A DNA stretch of 64,000 nt, from contig JADDMT010000007.1 in NCBI GenBank assembly GCA_021401465.1, forward strand, positions 248,001 to 312,000, given 5' to 3'. Shown piece after piece: positions 30,427 through 41,880 of the stretch (position 1 is the stretch's first letter; every line of letters starts with the position of its first letter). Below the pieces are notes generated by a model. That model did no database searches. It was given only the letters and a program-made list of their open reading frames with translations, and was not told the origin of the DNA. Both the position numbers and the translations under genes were made by a program. Source of the stretch: Teratosphaeria epicoccoides (taxonomy: Eukaryota; Ascomycota; Dothideomycetes; Mycosphaerellales; Teratosphaeriaceae).

Positions 30427-32451
30427 ATGCGCTCGAGCCGGCAACGGCGATGCGGCGGCGATCGACCATGGCCCAGGTTTTGGGAGCTCAGCATTCGGGC
30501 GAGCATGGCGTTGCAATAATGTCGCTTTCGGCACAATAGCTGGATGTACCATGACTTCGATGCGATTGTAGATGGCCTGTGCCTCTCCAGATCTTCTTTG
30601 TACCGGGTCGTGCGTCTGGGCCCTCACTGCTCAGCCCATCGTCCCACATTGTGCGATTGAGCGCATGGAGTGCGCAGGCTAGTCACGCCAGCTTCTTTTC
30701 ATTCTATCCCAATCATGCCGTGCGCCCTCTCACACTCCTGTGGACCTCTCCAGGCCGCCTCCAGGTCACAAAGGCCTTGATTATCGGCTGCCCGGGGCAT
30801 GATCTAGAACAGACGCCTGCTGTCTCCTCACTGTCAGCGACTGCAGGTTGTCACATCGTCCATCTAGCACCAGCAACACAGCAGAAAGATCCACAAAAAA
30901 GTCCGGCAATTGGATGCAAAGTGCGTTGCCGATATCACAACTGTTTTTCTCACCGAGACATAGTACGCACCGCCCAAATCGCAGACAAGCTGGCAAGACC
31001 TCTGATGCTCCCGAGCCCGGAAGTCGCCCCGAGATTGTTGGTGAGTTGGTGCCGTGTGCTGAGTCTTGGTACTCGTGATGATTCGAAATGAGTCCGTGAA
31101 TCCTCCTCCCGAGGTCCTCATTCAGGCTGGCAACCAGGTTACGATGGGGGACACGGACATTCGAACCGCTTCCGCTGGCCTCTTTGAAGTGTCCGAAAAA
31201 GATTGCTCGCCAGCAAGGACCCCTGCCAATCGAGTGCGCCGCCAAGGCAGTGGAGTAATCATGCCAGCATCGAGTGTGCAATCTGCACCGTCCCATTGGC
31301 CCGTCCACACTCGCAGCTTATACGGCCTTTCTAAGCGGCCAATGACCTTCTGCTCCCCACGGTTTTGGGAAGAGCAAGCATGCAACAACCATGTCCAACG
31401 TTCGAACCATCCGGCCGGTGCGAGTTGCCAGCGGACGAACGGCTTCGCGCGCGATGACTCTTGGCTTATCCTGTCCTGCTCGGGTCGCGCCGGAAAGAGA
31501 CACCTGCAGGCTGCAGGGCAGCTGAAGGGCCAAGCAGGACATGCCCGGCTCGTTGGACATTGAAGAGAAGTGATCACCGCGAAAGGGAAAACCTTGCTTT
31601 TGATGTGGCTGGTCAGGACGGGCATTGGACCACGTCGTGGTCAAGGCTCGACTGGGGTCAATCTATCCAACGCTCGCTACGTTCTGGGTCTGAAAAAGCG
31701 CCCTTAGGATCGCACCTCTTGTGATCCAAGCCTCTTGACCGCATGGCGCTATCAGCGTTGACATGCGGAAGCTCCCAGCCAGAACGGCTATTCCTGCCCA
31801 TGGAGTCAACTAGCTTCGAGCGTGTCTCACTGCAACACACCAGGTGAAGAAGGCACGGTTTGTTATCAACTCCCCCGGTCTGTATGAAGAATCCAACATC
31901 GAACGAGGAGCGGTCGAGTGAACAATTCAATTTGTGCAAAAATACATTCGCAACAAGATAGCAATCCTTGCTACAAGTGCTGTCGGTGATGAACCTTGCT
32001 CCGTCGCTGTGCATGCCCAGGGTATCTGCTTCCCATCCTTGAGTTCTCATGGAAGGTTTGTTGTGATGTTGACATCTGTCGATGAACTTAGTCGGCAATA
32101 GCCTAAAACGCAACGCCCCAACCCGCAATTGACTCTTTCGCTTCTATCGTTTCCAAACGACTGTAACAATCGCAGAGTACTCGAACAATCGATCCCATGA
32201 AGGGCCTCCTTCACCGTAAGCACACCGCAGTCTAGCGGTCGTAACTCGCAACCAAGTCGGCGTCGCTCACAGGCCTTACCCCTCTGCAAATTCCCCTGTC
32301 TCTGTTTCATACAATTACTTCCCGCTGGTGTTCCAAAGTGAGGGCCCGGTCGGCCACCCGAAGCCTTCCGTCTAAAGTCCAAGTTCTGCCTTGCTGGCAC
32401 ATGTGCGCTATTGATCGCATCCACTACTGTCTGTCTTTAGCTGCAATCGAA
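30427..32451. other. Intergenic stretch, no convincing gene
   Basis: About 2 kb of overlapping short frames on both strands with no recognisable domain, signal peptide or splice pattern. Confidence 0.55.
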
Positions 32452-33689
32452 TCATCCAGCATACGTGGTGGCTGGCACTGGAACCCTCCTACTGCCAATC
32501 AACCTCTCTGTCTGCACGTAAAGGCTGTCGAGATACTGCATTGCTGGGGCGTCTTTAACAATTTTTGCAACCTGAAGCCCCGAGCTGATCAATTGAAGAA
32601 TGTTCCTGTCGTCCTTAAGTGGTCGAGATTGGTGCTTCGCTGCATGTCTCATCTCTAAGCTGTTTTCGAGGATGGTGATGAGCTGCTTGATCTGTCCGTT
32701 GAAGAGCACGCGCGCCGGAATCCGCCGCTTTGTGGCCAGTCTCTTCAACAAATAAACCCATTCCGACCACTCACGGTCAGCCGGGACACGCACTGGCCGC
32801 TTGTCTGGCTCTATCGGAATGGGGAACTGGTAACGAGCCACAAAATCAAATGCGCATTGCGAGAGCCGGTCGTTGACTTTGGAGAGGATCTCATCTTGCT
32901 CCTGGGCGTACAATGTGATGGGCAGCTGTGGTAGGTCCTCTTCTTTGGGCTCGTAGCCAGAATCATTGGGCTTATCCAGCAGCTGGGAAGGTCCGTCAAA
33001 TTCGTCGCGGTTTGATGGCCGTCGTTGCGGATAGGCTTTGTTTTGCAGACTGCCGGAGCTCGAGTTGGCTTCGTTGCCGTAGTAGCCGCCTAGTTGATTT
33101 AGCCTCGCATCGTCTGAAGACGTACGCCGAAGGAGCGGACCTGGCCATGAGTTCTGCCAGCCCATGCCTATGTAGCCTGCCCTCCCTGGCACCTCGCCGG
33201 ATGGCGACATCGGGTTGTCTGAGTACGGCGTTGCGAGAGGCGAAATTGGCCACTGGGTCACTGGCGGTGCGTCGTGATACTCAAGGTTCTGTCGATTGGT
33301 CCACGGTTCTTGGGACCATCTCGTTGCTTGCGGAGATGAGAAGGGAGCGTATCCCGCTCTGGCTCGATCGGCCGCAGTTAGGCCTGGGGGCGGAAGGCTT
33401 GAAGATGACTGAGCAGATGCCATGCCTGATCCAGAGCACGTGTTCGCGTACCTCAGACTTCCTGGTGCTGGATGCGAGGCGCTCCACGGGTCCCGCTCGC
33501 CCGTCCTCTGAAGTCTCTGCCTGTAACAAAAAAGTCATTACTGGCTCAACATTGCTCAATGTCAATGACATATGCAACATACTGTCGTGCGATAGGTTCC
33601 TCGAAGCGACCGGGGAGCGCGACTGCTCGCCTCGACTCATTCGGCGCATACACTGACTTTGTAGGATCGGGCGTCGGGCCAGTGGTCAT
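32452..33689 (-). CDS. Unidentified protein, ordered C-terminal region
   Basis: Exon 1 (33689-33584) opens with MTTGPTPDPTKSVYAPNESR and exon 2 (33520-32452) carries the rest. The 62-bp intron has donor GTATGT after base 33583 and ends in TTACAG; exon 1 therefore runs to 33583, and the total is 391 aa. The first 200 residues are disordered and rich in Pro, Ser and Gln. The C-terminal 150 residues look folded and helical: QCAFDFVARYQFPIPIE, DREWSEWVYLLKRLATKR, RIPARVLFNGQIKQLITILE and LQLISSGLQVAKIVKD. I have a sense of similar sequences in Dothideomycetes annotated only as hypothetical proteins, but cannot verify it. No catalytic motif, membrane segment or signal peptide is visible. A GTATGC near the 3' end could be a further donor, so the last few residues are uncertain. 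Confidence 0.82.
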
Positions 33690-36615
33690 GATGAAGTGGC
33701 TCCAAAGGATGCAGAGCTAGCCGTTCTGCAAGTCAATGGCAGGCAGTAACAAGGGTTGCAGAACCAACGTTGTACATGTGTAGATAGACGCAGACGAGTG
33801 GTTAGAAGAGAAGGACGATCTTTCGTGAGGCCCAAGTCTGCGCACAAGCCTGCAGCCATCACGACCAGGCTTGCTTTCTGCTCAAGGACACGCGGAGGTT
33901 TGAGCGCAGAGAAATGCAAGGCTTTGATTGATCGCTGGGATGTCCGATGCGCGGATTAACGCGGCGAGTCGATAGCAGCCCGATGGTAGCTCGGGTGGGC
34001 TATCGAGCCCAGGTAGGCCCTGGTACCTCGTGGGCGGAAGGAACAGCGCTGGAGACACTACGGAGTAGTCCACAGAGACAGCCAAGAAAGTGGACAAGGG
34101 CATTGTCGATTCCTGGGGCTACGATATGCGGTAGCGACATCGCAGACCAGGGGGTAGTAATGGACCCTTGCAACAGTAGTTTCACACCACAATACGGAAG
34201 CGAGAGCTTCAGCCTCCGTGAAGTTTCCAGAGACGCGGATGGCATATGCTCAAGCGTTCAGCGTTTCCGCTGCAGCGATCGCCAAGATTGAGATGGTGAG
34301 GGCGGAGGATAATAGTCTTGTATGCGGTGGATGAAGGTGCTGTCCGGGCAACAAGGGCAATGCTGGCTCCGATCGCAAGCGCCAACAACCAGCATCATTG
34401 ACAAGTCGTTAAAGATCTTGGAGGCTCTGGTGTAAGCCTTGGCTCGCTCGATGAACAGACCATTCAGCAGCTCATGCCCGATGGCTCGCTTCGTTGTAGA
34501 AATTTCGTAGGGCGCCAGACTCACACACTCTGTGTGTCCGCCCTGCTCATCCGTTTGAAGAAGGGATCATCGGTTGAAGATGGTCGTCGAGCGTTGGGCA
34601 TCGAGAGCGCCGCAGTGATACGCATGACACAGCGCTGGAAGCTGCCCGACGAATCAGCATCGGGGCTCATCAGCAGAAGGGATGTCGAACTTGTGTTCGC
34701 AACATCCATCGGAGGGGCAATGATCGACGTGAGCAAGACAGAAGCTACAGCTTTTATTTTTGGCTGCGACAGTGGCACCGCCATCGCGCCGCGCGGGTGC
34801 CACGTGCCTTTCCAGGTCCCGAGTCTTGATTCACGTCTCAATAATCAGCTACAGTCGGGGGCGCTGCGCAGCCTGCGACACGACGAGAAGATGTGAAACG
34901 AAGACAAGCAAGCTGCAACGACTGCGATTGCAAGATCTAATGACCGAGATAGCCTGTCCGGTAATCTGCCGGCATCACACACGATGCGCCTCTCGCGTTA
35001 GCCCCGAGCACCAATAAGGAAATCTCTCGCTTTGCTTTTGAGAATGCAGCAGAATCTCTTGCTGTCCTTCGCCCGTCGATGCACAATGACGCCAAACAGA
35101 ATGCTCGCAGCACATGCGATGGTGGGCGGATACAGCGGAGTGGCCTATGGGTGGACTACCGTAGACTCAGTCTGTGACCATCTTTCTGCTTGCCTCATAT
35201 CAATGCTCGACGACAACAACCGCAACTGCTGGTGTGCCGCAGTCCGTCAGTTGCCGTTGAGCGGGGAGGCTTGTGAAGGTTTTCGGAGCGTCAACGGTCA
35301 TGACGGAATTGTCTCATTGCGCAATCTATCACCACCATCATCCACCTGGCACCAGCCACGGAAATCAGCAGCTTTAAGCGTGCCTGGACAAGTCTAAAGT
35401 CAATGGTAATACCACTGGAAGCGTCGCTCGTCAGACCCTCTGAAGCGGCCTTGCCACTCACATAGCAGCTAATGGATTGTGGTCTAGGCACAAACGACAC
35501 GTGGTATCCTGCAGCGGAAGCGCAGCATGCTTCATCATAGTTCTGCCAAGCCCATTACTCATCACGCGCTTGTCTCTGTCCAAGGGGAGAGAGATACCTC
35601 CGCAGACTAGCTCGTCTACGCCGGCCATTCCCCAAAGCGCGATGCCCCCGGACATGCTGCTGCGACTGATTTGGACTCCCTGCTCACGTTCCAGGGCGCC
35701 GGAGCCCCCCACGATCATGCCCCGGGTCCATAGCTTTGAGCCTCGGAAGACATCCGCGCGCAACCCAAAGGATTGTGTTCGATGGCGGTCGGCTTTCGAA
35801 TACACCGAAGTACAGCCGAAAGGATTGTATACAACCAGCACGAGATGAGGTTTAACCAGTCAAGTCGCTCCGGATGGCGTCTCACCACTAAAGCCACCAC
35901 ATTCGACGGTGGCCCGCTCGTTCGAATAATCGAGCAGAAGTCGACAATGCTCATCGATGCTCAAGCTCGGATGTTTCACGACGTGTATCGTGAGCGGCAT
36001 GATCTCGACGCTTCCTGAACCCGGAAGTTGATGCGTACCTAGGTAGCTTCGGCCCATCGCACACGAGCACCTTGCTTTTGGATTGTCTTCTCAGGACTTC
36101 TTGTAGGCTGGGTACAATCACATGCTGACTTCGGATGACCATCCTGCGGCAGATGCTGCATCGAAGGGCCTGCAATTGGCGGCCTGGCAGGCAGATGCTC
36201 TCGTGAATGATCTGCGACAAGATCCAATGCCAGAAATGCGCAAAGGTCTTCTGGCGAGCGGATGCTCAATGCTCAGGAGATGAGCCTCGTTGTGCTACGG
36301 GAAGAGTGTAACATTGTGCAACTGACAGTCCATGGCAGTGCCGCTCATTTAAGTTGTGAAAGTGCCTTCGCGAGGCCCGTAGGGCAAAGCCGCTCTGCTG
36401 TCCGGCGATCCGATTCTCGCGGACCGTATCGCTCAGGCACTGCAGATCTCATATTCATGAGCCGTACCACGAGCTTCGTTTGACAGTAGCCACGACTTCC
36501 GGTGACTGGAGACATTGTCCATATCGGAGGCAACTGCTGTCCTCGATGCAATGATCCAGCATCTCGTTCGAGTCGACTGCTGTCCTTGATACAACGATCC
36601 AGCTTTTTGATCGTC
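33690..36615. other. Large intergenic stretch with possible gene remnants
   Basis: Nearly 3 kb without an intact gene. On the minus strand the frame from 36057 to 35458 is open except for one TGA at 35862-35860 and reads partly protein-like (GLRADVFRGSKLWTRGMIVG). Another minus-strand frame, 34841-34521, is followed by a GTGAGT. Neither matches a family I know. They may be remnants or chance frames. Confidence 0.4.
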
Positions 36616-37208
36616 TCACAGCCTGTCCTCCTCAGCCTTCATCCTTTCTGCCCTCTGCATTGCGAGCCTCTCCCGTTCGTCTCTCAAATTGTTGAATATC
36701 CAGAACCAAGTCGCTATTTCCACAAACCCAAAAGCAAACACCAAGCTGTTCTTCAAGGGCTCGCCAATGCCAGGCTTCCCCACTGCGCTCTGTCCTGACC
36801 CGAACAGTCCGTCTTCCTTGAAGAGATACGCGTACCCGGTGACAACGAACAGAAATGTCAATCGGACAGGTACGTTGGTCAGCCAATATCGCAATGCAAC
36901 TTCTTCGTTCATGCTGGCAGCGGTAAGGTCTGACACGCCGAGAAGCGTCAGGATGACGGCAAGAAAGGCGGACGTCTGGGAGGGCTTGTCCAGGGACGTC
37001 ACATGAGGCTGTGCATCGCTGTCAGTCTTACTCGCTCGTGGGATCAGTCGCCGAAGCAGGATGAGCATACCAGTCGCATGCTTTCTCCCAGCATGAAGAC
37101 AACATTCTGGTCGGCGATCATTCTGGGGGCCGTGAGAAAGAAGTATGCTGCCGTGATGTGAAAGAGCGATATCGCCCTAATGATCGTGAAGGGCGATATG
37201 AGAGCCAT
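36616..37208 (-). CDS. ILM1-like multi-pass membrane protein
   Basis: Exons 37208-37071 and 37008-36616 are separated by a 62-bp intron (GTATGC...CACAG), giving 176 aa. The join restores GESMRL/PHVTSLDKPS. Predicted membrane segments: ISLFHITAAYFFL near the N-terminus, AFLAVILTLLGVSDLTA, VRLTFLFVVTGYAYLF and SLVFAFGFVEIATWFWIF. The layout and sequence match the fungal family named after yeast ILM1 (increased loss of mitochondrial DNA), a small ER/mitochondria-associated membrane protein of unclear biochemical role. The tail is charged (RDERERLAMQRAERMKAEED). The ATG giving MALISPFTII is chosen over an upstream in-frame ATG because it matches the family start. Confidence 0.82.
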
Positions 37209-37627
37209 TTTGATTTCTTTCCCTGCGCTCGAGGATACGATCTCATGGTTCCTTGGTTGTGGATGGAGATCGACTTGGAATGCCAAGCTCGGAACGGACT
37301 CACGGCCCGCGCCGCGCTAGCGCCCGATAGCTTCCCGAGGGCAGATGATGGTCCAGTATGGGCAAAATGCTGTCTCGAAGCAGCATGATGGATAAACAAG
37401 CACTTTCAGCACACCAGGCGCCCCAGGAGGACGGTATGGGCGGGAAGGAGGTTACGGCACAGGATGTGTTGGGATGAGGGGAATAATGAACATTTTCACC
37501 AAATGACACACTCTCATGATTGGATGCCAAGAAATCACGAGCTTACCTGAGCATGCCAGCTCCAAAAGCTCGTCGAGCTTCGCCATCTGCCTGCCGTCTC
37601 TTGATCGCAGTCGCTGAAAGCGGCAGC
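37209..37627. other. Short intergenic stretch
   Basis: About 420 bp between two minus-strand genes; should contain the promoter of the ILM1-like gene. Nothing else recognised. Confidence 0.5.
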
Positions 37628-39193
37628 TTAAGTACGAACCTCATCCAGAGCCGTAGCCAAACCGCCCATCAGTCTCTTCTCATGCTGTTTCAACCTCTCA
37701 TTCTCCTCCACAGCCGCCGCCAACTCAGTCCTTATGCCTTGCAAAGCCCTGTCTCTGCTCTGCAACGCCATATTCAAGCCATGGACGCCCCTCTGATGTC
37801 CCTCAGCTCTCATCTTCCAATCAGCCGCCTTCTGCTTATGGAACGCAAGATCCTGGTACGCCTGCTCTCTGTTCGCAAGCTCTTCCTTCAGGACATCCTT
37901 CTCCTCCCTCGCCTGCTTGACCAGGTCTGTCGCTATCGCCACAAGCGCCTTCTGATCCTGGACTTCCGCAAGGGCTTTGACGGCCAGGTCCTTTTGCTCT
38001 CTAGCAGCTGACCTCAGACGCTCAACCTTGTGGTTGCTCTCAGATAGCTGAGCCTTGAGGTCCTTGACGGCATCAGCAGTGTCGGGCATGTGCTTCTTGA
38101 TCTCTGCTTGCTGCTCAGCCTTCAACGCTTTGAGGTCCTCGGCGAACTTCTTCTTGGCCTCTTTCTCAGACTCAATGGCTTGATCCTTTCCAGTACGAGC
38201 CTCGCCGAGACGTTGTTTGAATAGGTCTCGCCACTCGTTCTTCTTCTTCTCGCAATCACTCTTAATTTTGTTCTCTTGATCCGCGTGCTTCTCCTTGAGC
38301 TTATCAGCCCTCTCTGACCACGTGGATTCTCTCCTTTCCAGTTGTTGTTTATGCTCCTTCTTGAGTTTATTGATCTTGGCCACATGGTCATCACTGATTT
38401 TCTTCATCATCTTGGACCATTGCTCCTTGGATTTGCTCTCGACCTCCTTGACCTGCTCTTTGAGGCTCGTTGTCGCGCTACCACTTCTGGCTTTGCCAGA
38501 GCCCGACGACCCTCCCGATTGATTCCGAAGGTCCACATTTTGCGCTCTCAAGTCGAATAGCTCCTCCCGCAGTCCATCCACCACAAGCTCGGTATCTACG
38601 AGCGCGGAATGGGTGGCGTTGTATCTATCTCTGAGAGAACAACCGCTATCCTCCAGGCGCTTGATCTTCGCTTTGGCCTCTTCGAGCTCCGCGATGACAG
38701 CCTTGTAATACACATCCTGCTCGCCAATGTGTTTCTTCAAGCTGTCGATCTCACTGCTTGTCAACGGAGAGGTCACACTTCCGACTTCGCCGCCCGCGTT
38801 CTTGCCCTGACTCTCGATTTTGCTTTTGCCGGGATCTCCCCCGTCAGAACTTGCGACCAAAGCCTCATCAGACTCGTTCGCCCCAGCAGAAGCCATTTTC
38901 CCAGCAGTGCCACAAGCCAGCTCTTGGGGCTTACAGCTCGCGGAGGAGTCAGCCGTCTTGCCCATTTTTGATGGACGCTCTTCATCATGATTCGCAGAAG
39001 AAGCCCGACGCTTCGATGTCATGTTCGATGAAGTCCCGATGTTGGAGCCTTTTCCGTGAGGTAGCAAGTTGCCCGTATGGTTGTGGTGACTAACGGCTGC
39101 ATTGGTTGAGTCAAGATGCCCAGTGCTGTCAAGGTGGTTGGCGTCGAGATCGGAGACGAGGCCATGGCCAACAAGTATGAAGGCGGAGCACAT
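37628..39193 (-). CDS. Long coiled-coil protein of unknown function
   Basis: Single-exon frame of 521 aa from the ATG at 39193, or 464 aa from the ATG at 39022 (MTSKRRASSANHDEERPSK). The first 155 residues are disordered with basic KRR and KSK patches. From about residue 155 to the end the protein is heptad-rich, with Lys/Glu-dominated segments (LKKEHKQQLERRESTW, AKKKFAEDLKALKAEQQAEI, EEKDVLKEELANREQAYQDL). There is no membrane segment, zinc site or enzyme motif. Such proteins are often structural or tethering, but coiled coils defeat family assignment by eye. The downstream start is attractive because residues 1-57 look poorly conserved. Confidence 0.75.
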   Translation of the reverse strand: MCSAFILVGHGLVSDLDANHLDSTGHLDSTNAAVSHHNHTGNLLPHGKGSNIGTSSNMTSKRRASSANHDEERPSKMGKTADSSASCKPQELACGTAGKMASAGANESDEALVASSDGGDPGKSKIESQGKNAGGEVGSVTSPLTSSEIDSLKKHIGEQDVYYKAVIAELEEAKAKIKRLEDSGCSLRDRYNATHSALVDTELVVDGLREELFDLRAQNVDLRNQSGGSSGSGKARSGSATTSLKEQVKEVESKSKEQWSKMMKKISDDHVAKINKLKKEHKQQLERRESTWSERADKLKEKHADQENKIKSDCEKKKNEWRDLFKQRLGEARTGKDQAIESEKEAKKKFAEDLKALKAEQQAEIKKHMPDTADAVKDLKAQLSESNHKVERLRSAAREQKDLAVKALAEVQDQKALVAIATDLVKQAREEKDVLKEELANREQAYQDLAFHKQKAADWKMRAEGHQRGVHGLNMALQSRDRALQGIRTELAAAVEENERLKQHEKRLMGGLATALDEVRT

Positions 39194-39877
39194 CTTTGTT
39201 GCTCCTGAAGATGCGCGTTATCCAGGAGATCAATACGTACTGATGGCGGCTCTCTGGCTGCTGTTGGTCTAAGACCCGTTGTGCTTGATTGGCTATCGTA
39301 CTGATCGAGCACCAGGACGCGCTGTGATCACGTCAATGACCGTCTTTGATCAGACCAGAATGATGTTGATGTACTGAAGGAGGTTGACCTAAAAGCTGCT
39401 CTCTGAAGTAGTAACCGTTGACCCAAGAAGGTGCATGTGATTGAATGTTGACGCATGGAAGCCTGCACTTACAATTGCTTGCCATGCAGCAATTGACGTA
39501 TGTTCATGCTCTTCCCTTGTACAGCTCATGTGGTGGCATATGCCTTCACTCGGTATGCTACTTTTCATTCGCATATCCATCTTGTCCACACGCGACCGCC
39601 AAAAGCGTGCCTGCCAGGTCAAGCTCGGCTCATCGCGACGGTCGTGATTGACTATATTCCAAGGCTCTCAAACAGCTTGTGGAGTCTTCCCCCCTTAAAC
39701 TTGACCAACTGATACTTTTTGGTTCTTTACATCTCGCGAAGCATGATGGCTTTCGTGTAGACGTCAAGTGCACTGTCGATTCGCAGATCAGTATCTCTCA
39801 CATCAAGATCGTCTCTGGCACTCCGTGCTGACGTCCAGCTAAAAGAACAATCATGTACGCGTGCTTTCAATTGCGCT
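39194..39877. other. Intergenic stretch, no gene
   Basis: About 680 bp between the coiled-coil gene start and the CoA ligase 3' end. Only short overlapping frames. Confidence 0.55.
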
Positions 39878-41606
39878 CTACAGCCTCGCCTTCCCGGCTT
39901 TCTTTGCCTCCTCCTCCTGATACTTTACCTTCAGCATCCTCCTCATGATCTTCCCACTCACAGATTTAGGTATCTCATCAGTGAACTTTACTCCGCCCCT
40001 CAGCCGCTTATGGTTCGCCACCTTGACCGCGATCCAATCCACAATCTCCTTCTCCAACGCGGGGCTGGCCGGAACACCCTTGGCCGGCACAACGTACGCC
40101 ACAGGTACCTCAGTAGCTTGTTCCTCCTTGAATACTCCAAGCACGGCAGCGTCAGCGATCTTGGGATGGCCTACAAGGTAGCCTTCGAGCTCGGCAGGAG
40201 GGACTTGAAAACCCTGTGGTGGATGTCAGCAAGTGGCAAATGTGCAGCAGTGCGGACATGAGAAGACCACTTGCCTTGTACTTGATCAGCTCCTTCACAC
40301 GATCGGTGATATAAAAGTTGCCATCCTTGTCTTGATAACCCACGTCGCCTGTTTTGAAGTACCCATCGTCTGTCAAGGCATTCTTGGTGCCTTCCGCGTT
40401 GTTGAGATACCCCATGAAGACGTTTGGACCCTTGATCCACAATTCACCTGTCTGACCCCTAGGAAGCTCTTTCTCCTCCGGCGACATGTACTTGGCGGTC
40501 ATGTTCGGCAGTAGCGTACCGACAGCACCGACAGTGCTGTGCCAGAGGTCCCATGGCTGCGTGTGTGTGGTAGGACTCGTCTCGGAAAGACCGTACCCTT
40601 GCTTGACAGGTACTTTGATGCGTGCGTACATTGCGTTGACCAAATCTTTCGTGAGCGGCGCGGCGCCTGAGTTCATCATCCGAAGGCTGCTAAGATCGTA
40701 CTTCTCCACAACTGGATGCTTGCTGAGTAGCAGAACCACAGGCGGCACAACATAAGAGAATGTGATCTTATGAGCTTGGACGATCCGACACCACTTCTCG
40801 ATCTCGAATTTGGGCATGATGACTGTAGTGAGGCCGCGATAAAAGCTCTGGTGAAGCACAACAGTGAGCCCGTAGATGTGGAAGAAAGGTAGAAAAGCCA
40901 AGATCTTATCTCCGTCCGGAAAGCCTTGTCGTGGTTCGGGCGAGAGCTCGCCTTCGCCGGCGGTGATCTGAATGCAGTTGGCAATGATATTCCTGTGAGA
41001 GAGCATCACACCCTTTGGTAAGCCTGTCGTTCCCGAAGAGTAGACCAGGAAAGCTAGATCTTTCGCGGAATCCACCTTCGCCCTTCGATACCTCTGAGTT
41101 CCCGAGATGTTTCTGAGAGTAGCAAAGTGCTTGAACTTCCCACTCGTGTCTTTGCCGTCGCCCAGCAGACATACTCGATCCTCTGGAATGCCAACCTTCC
41201 GGCAAGCTTCGAGAGCCGTCTTCAAGAAGGGCACTTGCGTGCACAAGGCCTTCGCACCGCTGTCTTTAAGTTGATAGGCAAGCTCATCCGCACTGTAACC
41301 TGGGTTTGCGGGCGACACAATTCCTCCCGCAAAATGGCATCCCCATGTTACGATTGGCGTGTCAATCGAGTTGGGCGAATACATGCCGAGCACATCTCCC
41401 TTCTGCCAATCCCATAACGCTCGTAGACCCTTTCCAAAATCGGACGCTCCTTGCTTGGCTTGGGCGAAGCTGTAACTACGATTCGTGTCTGGATCAATGA
41501 AGATCTTCTTGTCATCCGGATACTGCTTGTTCTTGGACTCGAACAGAAAGTCCCAGAGCCCGACATTGGGGATGTCAATGGGCGGGTAGAGAGAGTCGGT
41601 TGGCAT
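39878..41606 (-). CDS. AMP-forming acyl-CoA/4-coumarate-CoA ligase-like enzyme
   Basis: Activates a carboxylic acid as acyl-AMP and transfers it to CoA. Exons 41606-40275 and 40213-39878 are joined over a 61-bp intron with a non-canonical GC donor (GCAAGT...CACAG). Only this splice restores KELIKYK/GFQVPPAELEGYLVG; the product is 555 aa. ANL-superfamily motifs are all present: phosphate loop YSSGTTGLPKGV, YGLSETSP, TGDVGYQD, DRVKELIK and the catalytic Lys in PKSVSGKIMRR. The C-terminus ARL fits a PTS1 signal, so peroxisomal import is likely, as for fungal 4CL-like proteins. The ATG giving MPTDSLYPPIDIPN fits the family start. The acid substrate cannot be read from sequence. Confidence 0.93.
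40214..40274 (-). other. GC-AG intron
   Basis: Minus-strand intron starting GCAAGT and ending CACAG. The exon before it ends in AAG, and no GT nearby gives the right phase. Confidence 0.85.
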
Positions 41607-41880
41607 TTCGTTCGAGCTGATCTGCAAGGCCGCTGATGAACTGCAGGGAACGAGGGGACAAGAGCATTCGGGTCAGCCATTTTGCGTAGATACACGGATC
41701 ACTGATATTGACCTCGCCGAACATGCCGTGATACCGAGGCACGAGATGTCATTGTCACGCCCGAGTCATGCAAGAGCGGAGTGCTCTGCGCGTGGGGAGG
41801 TTGCGCCATGCTGCAGATCATTGATCAATCATCATTTGTAGTGCGTGCGGCTCTGCTGTGCTCTCGACCTTCGATGTCAC

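Noticed and set aside
31150..31430. TTCGAA strings resembling a tRNA T-loop (near 31155 and 31400)
   Set aside because: Neighbouring bases do not form a paired T-arm or acceptor stem, and no A/B box pair of tRNA type was found.
34474..34896. Plus- and minus-strand overlapping frames
   Set aside because: Both look moderately protein-like, neither has a recognisable motif, and they cannot be told apart by eye.
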